DNA of 64,000 bases, taken from NCBI GenBank assembly GCA_039030915.1, contig JBCCDG010000007.1, positions 3,892 through 67,891 on the forward strand, read 5' to 3'. Shown here piece by piece: positions 53,930-62,216 of this stretch. Position numbers and translations under genes: made by a program. The first letter of the stretch is position 1; every line of letters starts with the position of its first letter. Source of the stretch: Thermohalobaculum sp039030915 (GTDB lineage Bacteria; Pseudomonadota; Alphaproteobacteria; Rhodobacterales; Rhodobacteraceae). The notes below the pieces were generated by a model that saw only the letters and a list, made by a program, of their open reading frames with translations, had not been told where the DNA came from and did no database searches.

Positions 53930-56893
53930 CTAAGCCAGGACCACATCGCAGCGCCCGCAAACCGCCTCGTGCCGGTGCCGGCCCACATCCGGCAGGATGC
54001 GCCAGCAGCGCGCGCATTTCTGGCCGGGCGCCTTCTCGAACAGCACCCCGATGGTCGGCTCCTCCAGCCGGAACGCCCCCGCCGGCGCTGCGCCCTCGCG
54101 CAGTTCGAGGCCGGACGTGATGCAGAGCTCCGCCATGTCGACGCTGCGTGCCGCCGCCGCCGTCTCCGCGTCCTCGACGAAGAGGATGGGAGCCGCTTCC
54201 AGCGACGCGCCGATGGTCTTCTCCCGCCGCTCGATCTCGAGCGCGCCCAGCACCACGCGCCGCGCCGCCCGGATCTTGGCCCATTTCGCCGCCAGCGCCT
54301 CGTCGCGCCAATCGGCCGGCGTCTCGGGGAAATCCGTGAGATGCACCGAGCTCTCCGCGCCCGGGAACCGCGCCAGCCACACCTCCTCCATCGTGAACAC
54401 CAGGATCGGCGCCAGCCAGCGCGTCAGCCGGTGGAAGAGCGCATCCATCACTGTCCGCGCCGCCCGCCGCTTGGGGCTGTCCGCCGCGTCGCAATAGAGG
54501 CAGTCCTTGCGCACGTCGAAATAGAAGGCCGAAAGGTCGGACGTGACGAACGAGAAGAGCCGCGAGAACACCCCGTCGTAGTCGAAGGCCCGGTAGCGCG
54601 CGCCAACCTCCGCATCGAGTTCCGCGAGGCGATGCAGCACCCAGCGCTCGAGCTCCGGCATCGCCGCCGGCTCGACGCGTTCGTCCTCGGAGAACCCGTC
54701 GAGCGCGCCCAGCAGGAAGCGGAAGCCATTCCTCAGCCGCCGATAGCTGTCGGCCGTGCCCTTCAGGATCTCCGGCCCGATCCGCTGATCGGCCGTGAAG
54801 TCCGCCTGCGCGACCCAGAGGCGCAGGATATCCGCGCCATATTGCCTGATGACCTCCTCGGGCGCGGTGATGTTGCCCAGCGACTTGGACATCTTCATGC
54901 CCTTCTCGTCGAGCGTGAAGCCGTGGGTCACCACCGCCTTGTAGGGCGCCCGACCCTTGGTCCCGCAGGCCTGCAGGAGGGAGGAGTGGAACCAGCCGCG
55001 GTGCTGATCCGTCCCCTCGAGATACACGTCCGCGGGCCAGACCCCGTCCGCCCGATCGCGGAGCACGAAGGCGTGGGTGCTCCCGCTGTCGAACCAGACG
55101 TCGAGGATATCGTCGACCTTCTCCCACTGGTCCGCATCGTTCCGGCCCGCCAGGAACCGCTCCTTGGCACCGTCGGCGTACCAGGCATCCGCGCCCTCCG
55201 CCCGGAAGGCTTCCACGATGCGCGCATTCACCTCCGGGTCGCGCAGGATGTAGTCGTCGCTCGCCGGGTCCCCGCCCTTGCGCTTGAAGCAGGTCAGCGG
55301 CACGCCCCAGGCGCGCTGGCGCGACAGCACCCAATCGGGCCGCGCCTCGATCATCGAGTGCAGCCGGTTCCGCCCCGCCTTGGGCGTCCACTCGACCAGC
55401 GCATCGATCGACGCCAGCGCCCGCTCCCGGATCGTCGCCCCGTGCTCGCCCATCCCGTCGTCGAGCGCCTTGTCGATGGCGACGAACCATTGCGGTGTGT
55501 TGCGGAAGATGAGCGGCGCCTTCGACCGCCAGGAATGTGGGTAGGAGTGCTTGAGCCGCCCGCGGGCCAGCAGGCTGCCGGTCTCGACCAGCTTGTCGAT
55601 GACCGCCCTGTTCGCCTTGCCCTCCTTGCCCTTGGCATCGAGGATCGCGAGGCCCCCGAAGAACGGCAGATCCTCCCGAAAGCTTCCGTCCTCCAGCACG
55701 TTGTAGGTCATCGGCAGCCCGTACCGCTGCCCCACCTCGTAGTCGTCCGCACCGTGAGAGGGTGCCGTGTGCACGAACCCCGTCCCCGCCTCATCGGTCA
55801 CATGATCGCCGGGCAGCATGGGCACATCGAAGTCCCATTCGCCCGCCGCATCCTCCGCCCCGCGGAGTGGGTGCGCCATCGCGAGGCCCGACAGCTCCTC
55901 CGCCGTCACGTCGCGCAGGCGGCGGTACATGTCGTCGTCGAGCCGCGCCTGCCCCATCACGCTCTCGGCCAGCGCGTCAGCGATCAGATACCGGTCTCCG
56001 ATCCGCGCCCAGCACTCCTCCGGCCGACCTGTCACCTCATAGAGGCCGTAAGAGAGCGCGGGGTTGAAGCACACCGCCCGGTTCTGCGGGATGGTCCAGG
56101 GCGTGGTGGTCCAGATCACGACCTGGGCGCGAAGGAGCTCATCGTGCAGATCTTCATCGATCCCATCGCGCAGCAGCCCATATTTAGCGACGATCGGGAA
56201 CTTCACCCAGATCGTGTGGCTCTGGTGATCGTGGTATTCGACTTCGGCCTCGGCCAGCGCGGTCTTCTCGACGGGGCTCCACATCACGGGTTTCGAGCCC
56301 TGGTAGAGCGTGCCGTTCATCACGAAGGTCATGAACTCCGCGGCAATGGTCGCCTCCGCGTCGAAGGCCATGGTGAGGTAGGGATCCTCCCAGTTGCCGG
56401 TGACGCCGAGGCGCTTGAATTCCTCGCGCTGCACGTCGATCCAGCCCTCGGCGAACTTGCGGCATTCCGCGCGCAGCTCGTTGATCGCGACCTCGTCCTT
56501 GTTCTTGCCTTTGCTGCGGTACTGCTCCTCGATCTTCCACTCGATGGGCAGGCCATGGCAGTCCCAGCCCGGCACATAGCGCGAGTCGTAGCCCAGCATC
56601 TGATGGCTGCGCACCACGAAGTCCTTGAGGATCTTGTTGAGCGCGTGCCCGATATGGAGGTGCCCGTTGGCGTAGGGCGGCCCGTCATGCAGCGCGAAGG
56701 GCGGGCGCTCCCCCGCCTCGCGGCGCAGGCGGTGGTAGATGTCGAGCTTCTCCCAATGCGCCAGCCATTCGGGCTCGCGTTTCGGCAGGCCCGCGCGCAT
56801 CGGGAAATCGGTCTTCGGCAGGAACAGCGTGTCGCGGTAGTCGGGGCCCTTGCCCTCGCTCTCGGCCGCGCGGTCGGTCGTCTCGGCGCTCAT
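53930..56893 (-). CDS. ileS: Isoleucyl-tRNA synthetase
   Basis: The 987-residue product has class-I synthetase motifs: GHLHIGH with HIGH at 80-83, and KMSKS at 667-671. An editing domain sits between them, and a C-terminal zinc finger CARCW...CGRC closes the chain. It charges tRNA-Ile and edits valine. The start at 56893 has AGAGG in front and drops an 18-residue non-conserved lead. Transcription runs into lspA 66 bases downstream. Confidence 0.97.
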   Translation of the reverse strand: MSAETTDRAAESEGKGPDYRDTLFLPKTDFPMRAGLPKREPEWLAHWEKLDIYHRLRREAGERPPFALHDGPPYANGHLHIGHALNKILKDFVVRSHQMLGYDSRYVPGWDCHGLPIEWKIEEQYRSKGKNKDEVAINELRAECRKFAEGWIDVQREEFKRLGVTGNWEDPYLTMAFDAEATIAAEFMTFVMNGTLYQGSKPVMWSPVEKTALAEAEVEYHDHQSHTIWVKFPIVAKYGLLRDGIDEDLHDELLRAQVVIWTTTPWTIPQNRAVCFNPALSYGLYEVTGRPEECWARIGDRYLIADALAESVMGQARLDDDMYRRLRDVTAEELSGLAMAHPLRGAEDAAGEWDFDVPMLPGDHVTDEAGTGFVHTAPSHGADDYEVGQRYGLPMTYNVLEDGSFREDLPFFGGLAILDAKGKEGKANRAVIDKLVETGSLLARGRLKHSYPHSWRSKAPLIFRNTPQWFVAIDKALDDGMGEHGATIRERALASIDALVEWTPKAGRNRLHSMIEARPDWVLSRQRAWGVPLTCFKRKGGDPASDDYILRDPEVNARIVEAFRAEGADAWYADGAKERFLAGRNDADQWEKVDDILDVWFDSGSTHAFVLRDRADGVWPADVYLEGTDQHRGWFHSSLLQACGTKGRAPYKAVVTHGFTLDEKGMKMSKSLGNITAPEEVIRQYGADILRLWVAQADFTADQRIGPEILKGTADSYRRLRNGFRFLLGALDGFSEDERVEPAAMPELERWVLHRLAELDAEVGARYRAFDYDGVFSRLFSFVTSDLSAFYFDVRKDCLYCDAADSPKRRAARTVMDALFHRLTRWLAPILVFTMEEVWLARFPGAESSVHLTDFPETPADWRDEALAAKWAKIRAARRVVLGALEIERREKTIGASLEAAPILFVEDAETAAAARSVDMAELCITSGLELREGAAPAGAFRLEEPTIGVLFEKAPGQKCARCWRILPDVGRHRHEAVCGRCDVVLA

Positions 56894-57181
56894 GGATCGC
56901 CTCTCATCGCTCGTCGGTCTGTCTGTTGGCGGAGGGCAGGCGCGCAAGCCCGCGCAGCACGATGCCCGATGTCACCCGGCGCCGCTTAGCGGGCCGGGAC
57001 GGTAATTCGCGCATCGACCCGACGCGGGCTGCGAAAAGAAGCGGTTCCGTCCATGCGCGCCGCTATAGCCGCGCGCGCCGAAGACGTAAAGCACGCGAAG
57101 GCGGCGTCCCCGCGCCCGCGATGGTTGAATGCGCGCCTTCCCTTTGGTCAGCTAAGACGTGGGAACATGAGGAGCGGGTTC

Positions 57182-57868
57182 ATGAAGCGGTACATCCTGG
57201 CGGCTGTCGCGGTGGTTACGCTATTCCCTGTGGGCGGGGCGCAGGCGCTCCTCGTCAACGGCGACTTCGAGACGGGGGACCTGACGGGCTGGACCCTCTT
57301 CACCACACCAAACGGCAACCTCGCCTCGTCGGGCGTGCCCGGCTCACCGGGCGTCGTGTCGTTCGACACGGATGGCGATAGCACGGCCACCAGCAGCGCC
57401 GTCTTCTCCGTAGGGCGCGCCTCAGGGATCAGTCCTGAAGAGGGCGGCGGCATCTTTCAGAGCTTCAATGTGGCGGCGCCAGGTCTCTACAGCGTGAGCA
57501 TCGACCTTGCGGTGACCTTCAACGATGCGCCGGGAGGGTCCAACGCTAACAGCGGAACCTTCTCCCTCCAGATCGACGGCGCGGAGGTCGACAGCTCTCC
57601 GGCGATGAGCATCGTCAGCGGCGCCGAGATCCGCGACGTGATGACCGCGGTCGTGCCGCTCACGGCCGGCCTCCACGAGTTCCGCGTCCTGATCACGCGT
57701 CCGTTCGTTAGCAACACGATCGACCTGGCCCAGTATCTCGACAACGCGTCGGTCAGTGCGGTGGCGGAGGTGCCTCTGCCGCCCTCGATGCTGCTGCTGG
57801 CCGCCGGCCTCGGGGGCTTCGGTGTCGCGGCACGCCGCCGCCGCGGAAGGGCGCGGGCACAGCGCTAG
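57182..57868 (+). CDS. Secreted protein with VPLPP-type C-terminal sorting tail
   Basis: The 228-residue product has a signal peptide (1 to about 23, ending AQA), a beta-rich carbohydrate-binding-like middle part that starts LVNGDFETGDLTGW, and a C-terminal VPLPPSMLLLAAGLGGFG hydrophobic stretch with an Arg tail. That is a PEP-CTERM/VPLPA-like exosortase sorting signal. Exosortase-type enzymes cut the tail and attach the protein to the outside. No exosortase gene lies in the window. The ATG at 57182 has GAGGAG 8 bases upstream; a second in-frame ATG lies at 57167. Confidence 0.88.
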   Translation: MKRYILAAVAVVTLFPVGGAQALLVNGDFETGDLTGWTLFTTPNGNLASSGVPGSPGVVSFDTDGDSTATSSAVFSVGRASGISPEEGGGIFQSFNVAAPGLYSVSIDLAVTFNDAPGGSNANSGTFSLQIDGAEVDSSPAMSIVSGAEIRDVMTAVVPLTAGLHEFRVLITRPFVSNTIDLAQYLDNASVSAVAEVPLPPSMLLLAAGLGGFGVAARRRRGRARAQR

Positions 57869-57885
57869 CCGCATGCCCCCAACCC

Positions 57886-58443
57886 TCAAGCCTCGGCCGC
57901 GGGCACCGTTCCCGTGGGCCTGCCATCCAGGCTCACGGCGTTCTTGCGCCGCCAGTAGTCTCGAACGCCATCTTCGCCCATCTCCTCGTAGAAGGGCAGA
58001 AGCTCCGTCTCCCCCCGGCTCGCCTGGAAGGCCATCAGCGGCACGCCCGTGCCGCAGGAGGTCTGGAGGAGCTCGATTCCGAGGTCGAAGACCTGCCGGC
58101 TGCCGGCCATGGGCGGAAAGGGTGCCACCGCTTCCGCCCAGCCGGGCTCGTGCGGATGCACCGTGCGCGCCCTGCCATAGATGCGCAGGATCATCGCCGG
58201 CCCCTCGAAGGCGCACCACATCAGTGTCATGCGGTCGGTATCCGCCAGATGCGCCGCCGTCTCGTTGCCGCTACCGCTGAGGTTCAGCCAGACGATCCGC
58301 CGGTCGTCCACGATGCGCAGCGTCGCCATCCCCTTGGGCGAGAGGTTGACGCGCCCGTCCCGCGCCGCCGTCGCCACGAAGAAGAGCGGCTGGCGCTCGA
58401 TGAAGGCGCGCAAGGTGGGGTTCAGCTTCGTGCCCATCGCCAT
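57886..58443 (-). CDS. Pyridoxamine-phosphate-oxidase-like flavin protein
   Basis: The 185-residue product has the split-barrel fold start FFVATAARDGRVNLSPKG and LNLSGSGNETAAHL, common to PNPOx-like FMN-binding proteins. These bind FMN or a related flavin, sometimes F420 or haem. It is not PdxH itself, because the usual residues near the substrate site are missing. It converges on the sorting-tail gene. The role is unknown. Confidence 0.85.
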   Translation of the reverse strand: MAMGTKLNPTLRAFIERQPLFFVATAARDGRVNLSPKGMATLRIVDDRRIVWLNLSGSGNETAAHLADTDRMTLMWCAFEGPAMILRIYGRARTVHPHEPGWAEAVAPFPPMAGSRQVFDLGIELLQTSCGTGVPLMAFQASRGETELLPFYEEMGEDGVRDYWRRKNAVSLDGRPTGTVPAAEA

Positions 58444-58659
58444 CGGTTCCGCTCCTCTCCGGTCGCTGCTGGGGGCACGCTAGGCCAGCGCCCGGGCCGG
58501 GCATAGCGCCGCGGCAGGGGCCGGGCCGAGACTGCTGACATCTTTGCGCTCCTCCTGACGGAACCTGGCGGGAGGGCATCACAAGCCCGTCAGGCCCCTT
58601 GGCTCGGCCGCCGGCGCGGCCATCTGGGCACGAGACCCAGACGTCAGGGAGCCCCGTGC

Positions 58660-59499
58660 ATGATACCGAGCCGCCGCCAGTTCCTCGCCCTAGCCGCCGC
58701 GTCCGCCGGTGCCGCCGCCCTGCCGCGCGCCGCTGCCGCAGCACCGCGCTCCCGCCTCGTCGATGAGCGCTGGACCCGCCATGGCAGCGGTGGGGATCCG
58801 GACCATGCCGCCTGGGCCAGCTTTCTCGCGAAGCATCTGCGCACCGGCACGGCCAGCGGCGTCGCACTCTTCGACTACGGCGCGGCCAAGGCCGACCGGG
58901 CCGCGCTCCAGAGCTACCTCGAGGCGATGCAGGCCGTGCAGCCCACCACGCTCTCCGGCGACGCGGCCTTCGCCTACTGGGTCAACCTCTACAACGCCGT
59001 GACCGTCGACCTCGTCCTCGGCGCCTATCCGGTCGGGAGCATCCGGGAGGTGAACGGCGGGCTCTTCAACACCGGGCCCTGGACCGATGACGTGGTGCGG
59101 GTCGAAGGACAGGCCCTCAGCCTCGACGATATCGAGCACGGTATCCTGCGCCCCGTCTGGCGCGATCCGCGCATCCACTACGCGGTCAACTGCGCCTCCA
59201 TCGGCTGTCCGGATCTCGCGCCCAAGCCCTACACGGCGGCCGCGCTCGAAGGCATGCTGGAGGCTGGCGCGCGCGCCTACACGGCCCATGACCGGGGCGT
59301 CGCCGTCACCGGCCGGGGCGTCGTCGCCTCCTCGATCTACGACTGGTTCGAGGAGGATTTCGGCGGCAACGAGGCAGGCATCCTCGCCCATCTCCGCCGC
59401 TATGCGCCGAGCGCCAAGACCGATGCGCTCGCCGGCGCCACCGCCATCGCGGACTATCGCTACGACTGGTCGCTGAACGATGCGGGCGCCGCCGGCTGA
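58660..59499 (+). CDS. DUF547 protein with Tat signal
   Basis: The 279-residue product has a twin-arginine signal (SRRQFLALAA, about 4-13, ending AAAAP). A DUF547 domain follows with WVNLYNAVTVDLVL and HYAVNCASIGCPDL; the His/Cys pattern of the latter is typical. Export through Tat suggests a folded or cofactor-containing protein in the periplasm. The function of DUF547 is not established, though a thiol-protease-like fold has been suggested. Confidence 0.88.
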   Translation: MIPSRRQFLALAAASAGAAALPRAAAAAPRSRLVDERWTRHGSGGDPDHAAWASFLAKHLRTGTASGVALFDYGAAKADRAALQSYLEAMQAVQPTTLSGDAAFAYWVNLYNAVTVDLVLGAYPVGSIREVNGGLFNTGPWTDDVVRVEGQALSLDDIEHGILRPVWRDPRIHYAVNCASIGCPDLAPKPYTAAALEGMLEAGARAYTAHDRGVAVTGRGVVASSIYDWFEEDFGGNEAGILAHLRRYAPSAKTDALAGATAIADYRYDWSLNDAGAAG

Positions 59500-59554
59500 C
59501 ACGGCGCTCCTGCCGGGGCATGTGCCCCGCCAGTACCGGCGCGGGGCCTTCGGC

Positions 59555-59722
59555 TCAGGCCTGCTCGAAGACGAACTGGGCCTTCGGGAAATAGTCCCGC
59601 AGGATTCGGTAGACTTCCGCCGCCTCGTCGCTGCTGCGGAACTGGTAGGCCAGGACACACTCGCCTGCTTCGCGGACGCGCAGCTTCATCGCGCGTTCCT
59701 CACCGGGCACTGATACACGCAT
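59555..59722 (-). CDS. Small protein, function unknown
   Basis: The 55-residue product ends with LRVREAGECVLAYQFRSSDE and AAEVYRILRDYFP, a compact mixed beta/alpha pattern with codon use like a real gene. Two starts have good ribosome-binding sites: 59722 (GAGGA, 9 bases) and 59689 (GAGGA, 7 bases). I do not recognise a family. It is divergent from rpmI. Confidence 0.65.
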   Translation of the reverse strand: MRVSVPGEERAMKLRVREAGECVLAYQFRSSDEAAEVYRILRDYFPKAQFVFEQA

Positions 59723-59774
59723 CTTACATAGTCCTCGAACGTGAGACATAGGCTACCCGATAGTGAGGAAGCGT

Positions 59775-59835
59775 TTACCGGTAAGTGCGGATCGTCACAA
59801 CCGATTAGCGCGAGAAATTTACCTAGGGTAATCGG
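59775..59835. promoter_or_regulatory. Paired palindromes in the rpmI upstream region
   Basis: TTACCGGTAA (59775-59784) and TTACC-TAG-GGTAA (59819-59831) share the same half-sites. The second is framed by CCGATTA (59799-59805) and TAATCGG (59829-59835). The tract is AT-richer than its surroundings and lies between divergent genes, so it may hold promoters and an operator pair. Confidence 0.35.
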
Positions 59836-59955
59836 CGACCCGCGCCTCTCGTGCGCGACACCCCTGTCGGCGATGCGTAGCCCCGCCGGGGCCTTGCAAA
59901 TTCGCGGCGGAGCCAGTAGAGACGCGCGCTCCCGCCCGAGCGATCGTGCGGGCCC

Positions 59956-59992
59956 GGAACCGTCGGCCGGTAATGGGCTGCCGTACGGTTCC
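59956..59992 (+). promoter_or_regulatory. Possible leader hairpin of the rpmI operon
   Basis: GGAACCGT (59956-59963) can pair with ACGGTTCC (59985-59992), 24 bases before the L35 start. Ribosomal-protein operons containing L20 often carry autoregulatory leaders, so this could be one, but the sequence has no conserved L20 site I can confirm. Confidence 0.3.
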
Positions 59993-60015
59993 CGAACTCG
60001 GACATGGAGACGAAA

Positions 60016-60216
60016 ATGCCCAAGATGAAGACGAAGTCGGGCGCCAAGAAGCGCTTCAAGGTTACGGCCACCGGCCGGGTCAAGGTGCAGCAGGCCGGCA
60101 AGCGGCACGGCATGATCAAGCGCACCCCGAAATTCATCCGCAATGCCCGCGGGACCACGGTTCTCTCGTCGCCCGACGAGAAGATCGTGAAGCAGTTTCT
60201 GCCCTACGCGCGCTGA
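60016..60216 (+). CDS. rpmI: 50S ribosomal protein L35
   Basis: The 66-residue product reads MPKMKTKSGAKKRFKVT at the start, the universal L35 signature, and is Lys/Arg-rich throughout. GGAG lies 5 bases before the ATG at 60016; the in-frame ATG 12 bases upstream is not used by the family. It is the first gene of the operon with rplT and rpmJ. Confidence 0.97.
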   Translation: MPKMKTKSGAKKRFKVTATGRVKVQQAGKRHGMIKRTPKFIRNARGTTVLSSPDEKIVKQFLPYAR

Positions 60217-60229
60217 GGAGGATTGAGAG

Positions 60230-60604
60230 ATGCCCCGTGTAAAGACCGGTCCCGTTCGCGCCCGCCGTCACCGCAAGGTGCTCGACAGCACCAAGGGACA
60301 TTACGGCGCCCGCTCGCGCAGCTTCCGCGTCGCCAAGCAGTCGGCCGACAAGGCGCTGCAGTACCAGACGCGCGACCGCAAGGTGAAGAAGCGGACGTTC
60401 CGCGCCCTCTGGATCCAGCGCATCAACGCGGCCGTGCGGGCCGAGGATGCGGCACTTAGCTACTCCCGCTTCATCAACGGCCTCGACAAGGCCGGGATCG
60501 AGGTGGACCGCAAGGTGCTGGCCGATCTCGCTGTGCATGAGCCGGCGGCGTTCAGCGCCATCGTTTCCCAGGCCAAGGCCGCGCTCGACGCGCAGCCTGC
60601 CTGA
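60230..60604 (+). CDS. rplT: 50S ribosomal protein L20
   Basis: The 124-residue product starts MPRVKTGPVRARRHRKVL and has the L20 body WIQRINAAVRAEDAALSYSRF. L20 binds 23S rRNA early in large-subunit assembly and in many bacteria represses its own operon. It lies 13 bases after rpmI. Confidence 0.97.
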   Translation: MPRVKTGPVRARRHRKVLDSTKGHYGARSRSFRVAKQSADKALQYQTRDRKVKKRTFRALWIQRINAAVRAEDAALSYSRFINGLDKAGIEVDRKVLADLAVHEPAAFSAIVSQAKAALDAQPA

Positions 60605-60624
60605 GCCGAGAGGAGGATGAAGAG

Positions 60625-60750
60625 ATGAAGATCAAGAACTCGCTCCGCTCGCTCAAGCAGCGGCACCGCGACTGCCGGGTGGTCCGCCGCCGCGGCCGGG
60701 TCTACGTGATCAACAAGACCCAGAAGAAGTTCAAGGCGCGCCAGGGCTGA
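60625..60750 (+). CDS. rpmJ: 50S ribosomal protein L36 (zinc-less type)
   Basis: The 41-residue product MKIKNSLRSLKQRH followed by DCRVVRRRGRVYVINKTQ is the C-minus form, longer than the zinc-ribbon L36 of 38 residues; only one Cys remains. AGGAGG lies about 10 bases upstream. It is placed directly after rplT, where pheS is often found instead. It is followed by a terminator. Confidence 0.95.
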   Translation: MKIKNSLRSLKQRHRDCRVVRRRGRVYVINKTQKKFKARQG

Positions 60751-60768
60751 GCCCGCCGTCCAGCGAAC

Positions 60769-60806
60769 GAGAAAGGGCCGCGTCCAGCCGGGTGCGGCCC
60801 TTTCTC
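60769..60806 (+). terminator. Intrinsic terminator of rpmI-rplT-rpmJ
   Basis: GAGAAAGGGCCGC (60769-60781) and GCGGCCCTTTCTC (60794-60806) form a perfect 13-bp hairpin with a 12-base loop, 18 bases after the L36 stop. The T residues lie inside the 3' arm. Confidence 0.85.
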
Positions 60807-60913
60807 ATTGAACGACCCTTTCCGCCCGGCGTCCGACACGGCCGCACCCCAAGGTGCCCATCGTGTGGCGGTGGCTGACGGCAAGGTCGTGCTTCCTACC
60901 CCTGGCCATACCG

Positions 60914-61519
60914 TCAGGCGCCGAGATCGAGGCTCAACAGCGGCCGGTCCGGTTTGCGCCGCGCCGTCTCCACGAAGCCCCGGTCGCGGAAGTGCCGCGC
61001 CACACCGTGATAGAGCGCGCCCGCGCTCTTTCGCCCAGCGGCGTCGATCGGGCAGGCGTCGAGCCGCCGCGCCCCCGCCGCCTTCGCCCAGGCGATGGCG
61101 CCATCCAGAAGCGCCCGGGCATGGCCCTGCCGGCGGTGGCCCGCACGGACCACGAAGCAGCTCACGCCCCAGACCGTGGGGTCCGCGGCATCCTCCGGCA
61201 CGGTCGGGGCGGTCAGCCGGCGGGGCATGTTCCACTCGGGCACGGCCGCCCGCGGCCCGACCTGCACCCAGCCCACCGGCGCGCCCGCCGCGTAGCCGAC
61301 CAGCCCCGGGGGCGGCCCCGCCTCGACGATGGCCCGGAAGCGCGCCTTGTTCTCTGCGCCGCTGCCACCGCCGATCTCGGCGGCGACAGCCTCGCGCGGC
61401 AGGCGCCACCACATGCACCAGCAGCGCCCGCAGTCCCCCTTCCCGTCGCCGCCGCCGAAGACGGTGACCAGATCCTCCCACCGCTCGGGCGTCAGCGGAC
61501 ATGCCTCGAAGCCTTCCAT
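60914..61519 (-). CDS. GNAT-family acetyltransferase
   Basis: The 201-residue product has a GNAT outline with a Cys/Trp-rich early part (GDCGRCWCMWW) and the acetyl-CoA loop RAGHRRQGHARALL. The Cys cluster is like that of a group of unknown GNATs. The start at 61519 is chosen because the longer frame adds a low-complexity lead. Its substrate is unknown. Confidence 0.82.
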   Translation of the reverse strand: MEGFEACPLTPERWEDLVTVFGGGDGKGDCGRCWCMWWRLPREAVAAEIGGGSGAENKARFRAIVEAGPPPGLVGYAAGAPVGWVQVGPRAAVPEWNMPRRLTAPTVPEDAADPTVWGVSCFVVRAGHRRQGHARALLDGAIAWAKAAGARRLDACPIDAAGRKSAGALYHGVARHFRDRGFVETARRKPDRPLLSLDLGA

Positions 61520-61590
61520 AAGGCGGAGCGTCCCGCCCACGCGGCCAGGCGTCAAGACGTCCCGGCGCCGGTCCGGCCGAGGCGAAGGCG

Positions 61591-62067
61591 TCACTCCGCC
61601 TTGTAGACGTCGTAGCCGATGATCTTGGCCGGACCCTCGCCCGTGTTCTCCCACCAGTGCTCGAGGCCATGGGGCTCGAGGCTCACCCCGCCGGGGCCAA
61701 GCACTTCCGGCGCCGCGCGGTCGGAGCGGTGCTCCGTCATCTCGCCCTCCACCACCACGGCAATGGCCGGCCGGCCGTCATGGCTGTGCTTGGGCACGAC
61801 ACCCCCCGGCGCGATCTCGAAGAACCGCACCCGCATGCGGTGCCCTGGCAGGGAGGCGGCGCCCGCCTCGTCGAGCGGAAACTCGCCCGAGGGAACCAGC
61901 TTCACGCCGCCCCCCGGCCTGGCGCCCTCCAGCGCATTGGTTCCGGGCGTGCCGAGCGTGGCGGGGGCGGAGGGTGTCTCGATCACGTGGCCGCCCGCGC
62001 CCGCGGCGGCGAGGCACAGGGGCGCAAGGCAGAGGGGGGCGAGAAAGGCGCGGCGCAGAAGGGCCAT
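61591..62067 (-). CDS. Exported cupin-domain protein
   Basis: The 158-residue product has a signal peptide (1 to about 24) and a small cupin domain with HSHDGRPAIAVVVEGE and GLEHWWENTGE, the two cupin motifs with His and Glu metal ligands. Cupins may be enzymes or sugar/small-molecule binders. It probably acts in the periplasm. It lies 71 bases upstream of the GNAT gene on the same strand. Confidence 0.85.
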   Translation of the reverse strand: MALLRRAFLAPLCLAPLCLAAAGAGGHVIETPSAPATLGTPGTNALEGARPGGGVKLVPSGEFPLDEAGAASLPGHRMRVRFFEIAPGGVVPKHSHDGRPAIAVVVEGEMTEHRSDRAAPEVLGPGGVSLEPHGLEHWWENTGEGPAKIIGYDVYKAE

Positions 62068-62216
62068 GGCGCGGCTCCGGGGCTGATGAAGAGGGTCCCG
62101 CCAGCCTGCCCTCCACCATCTGGCCCCGCCAGCGGCCAACCATCAACTTCTGCGGCGCAACAATGCCTGGCAGGCCCGCCGCTCCCCCGTGAGGCCACCG
62201 CCGCGCCGAGCCGAAA

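Noticed and set aside
53492..56989. Open frame of more than 1100 codons on the plus strand
   Set aside because: It is fully antisense to ileS, whose motifs are unambiguous; long antisense frames are expected at this base composition.
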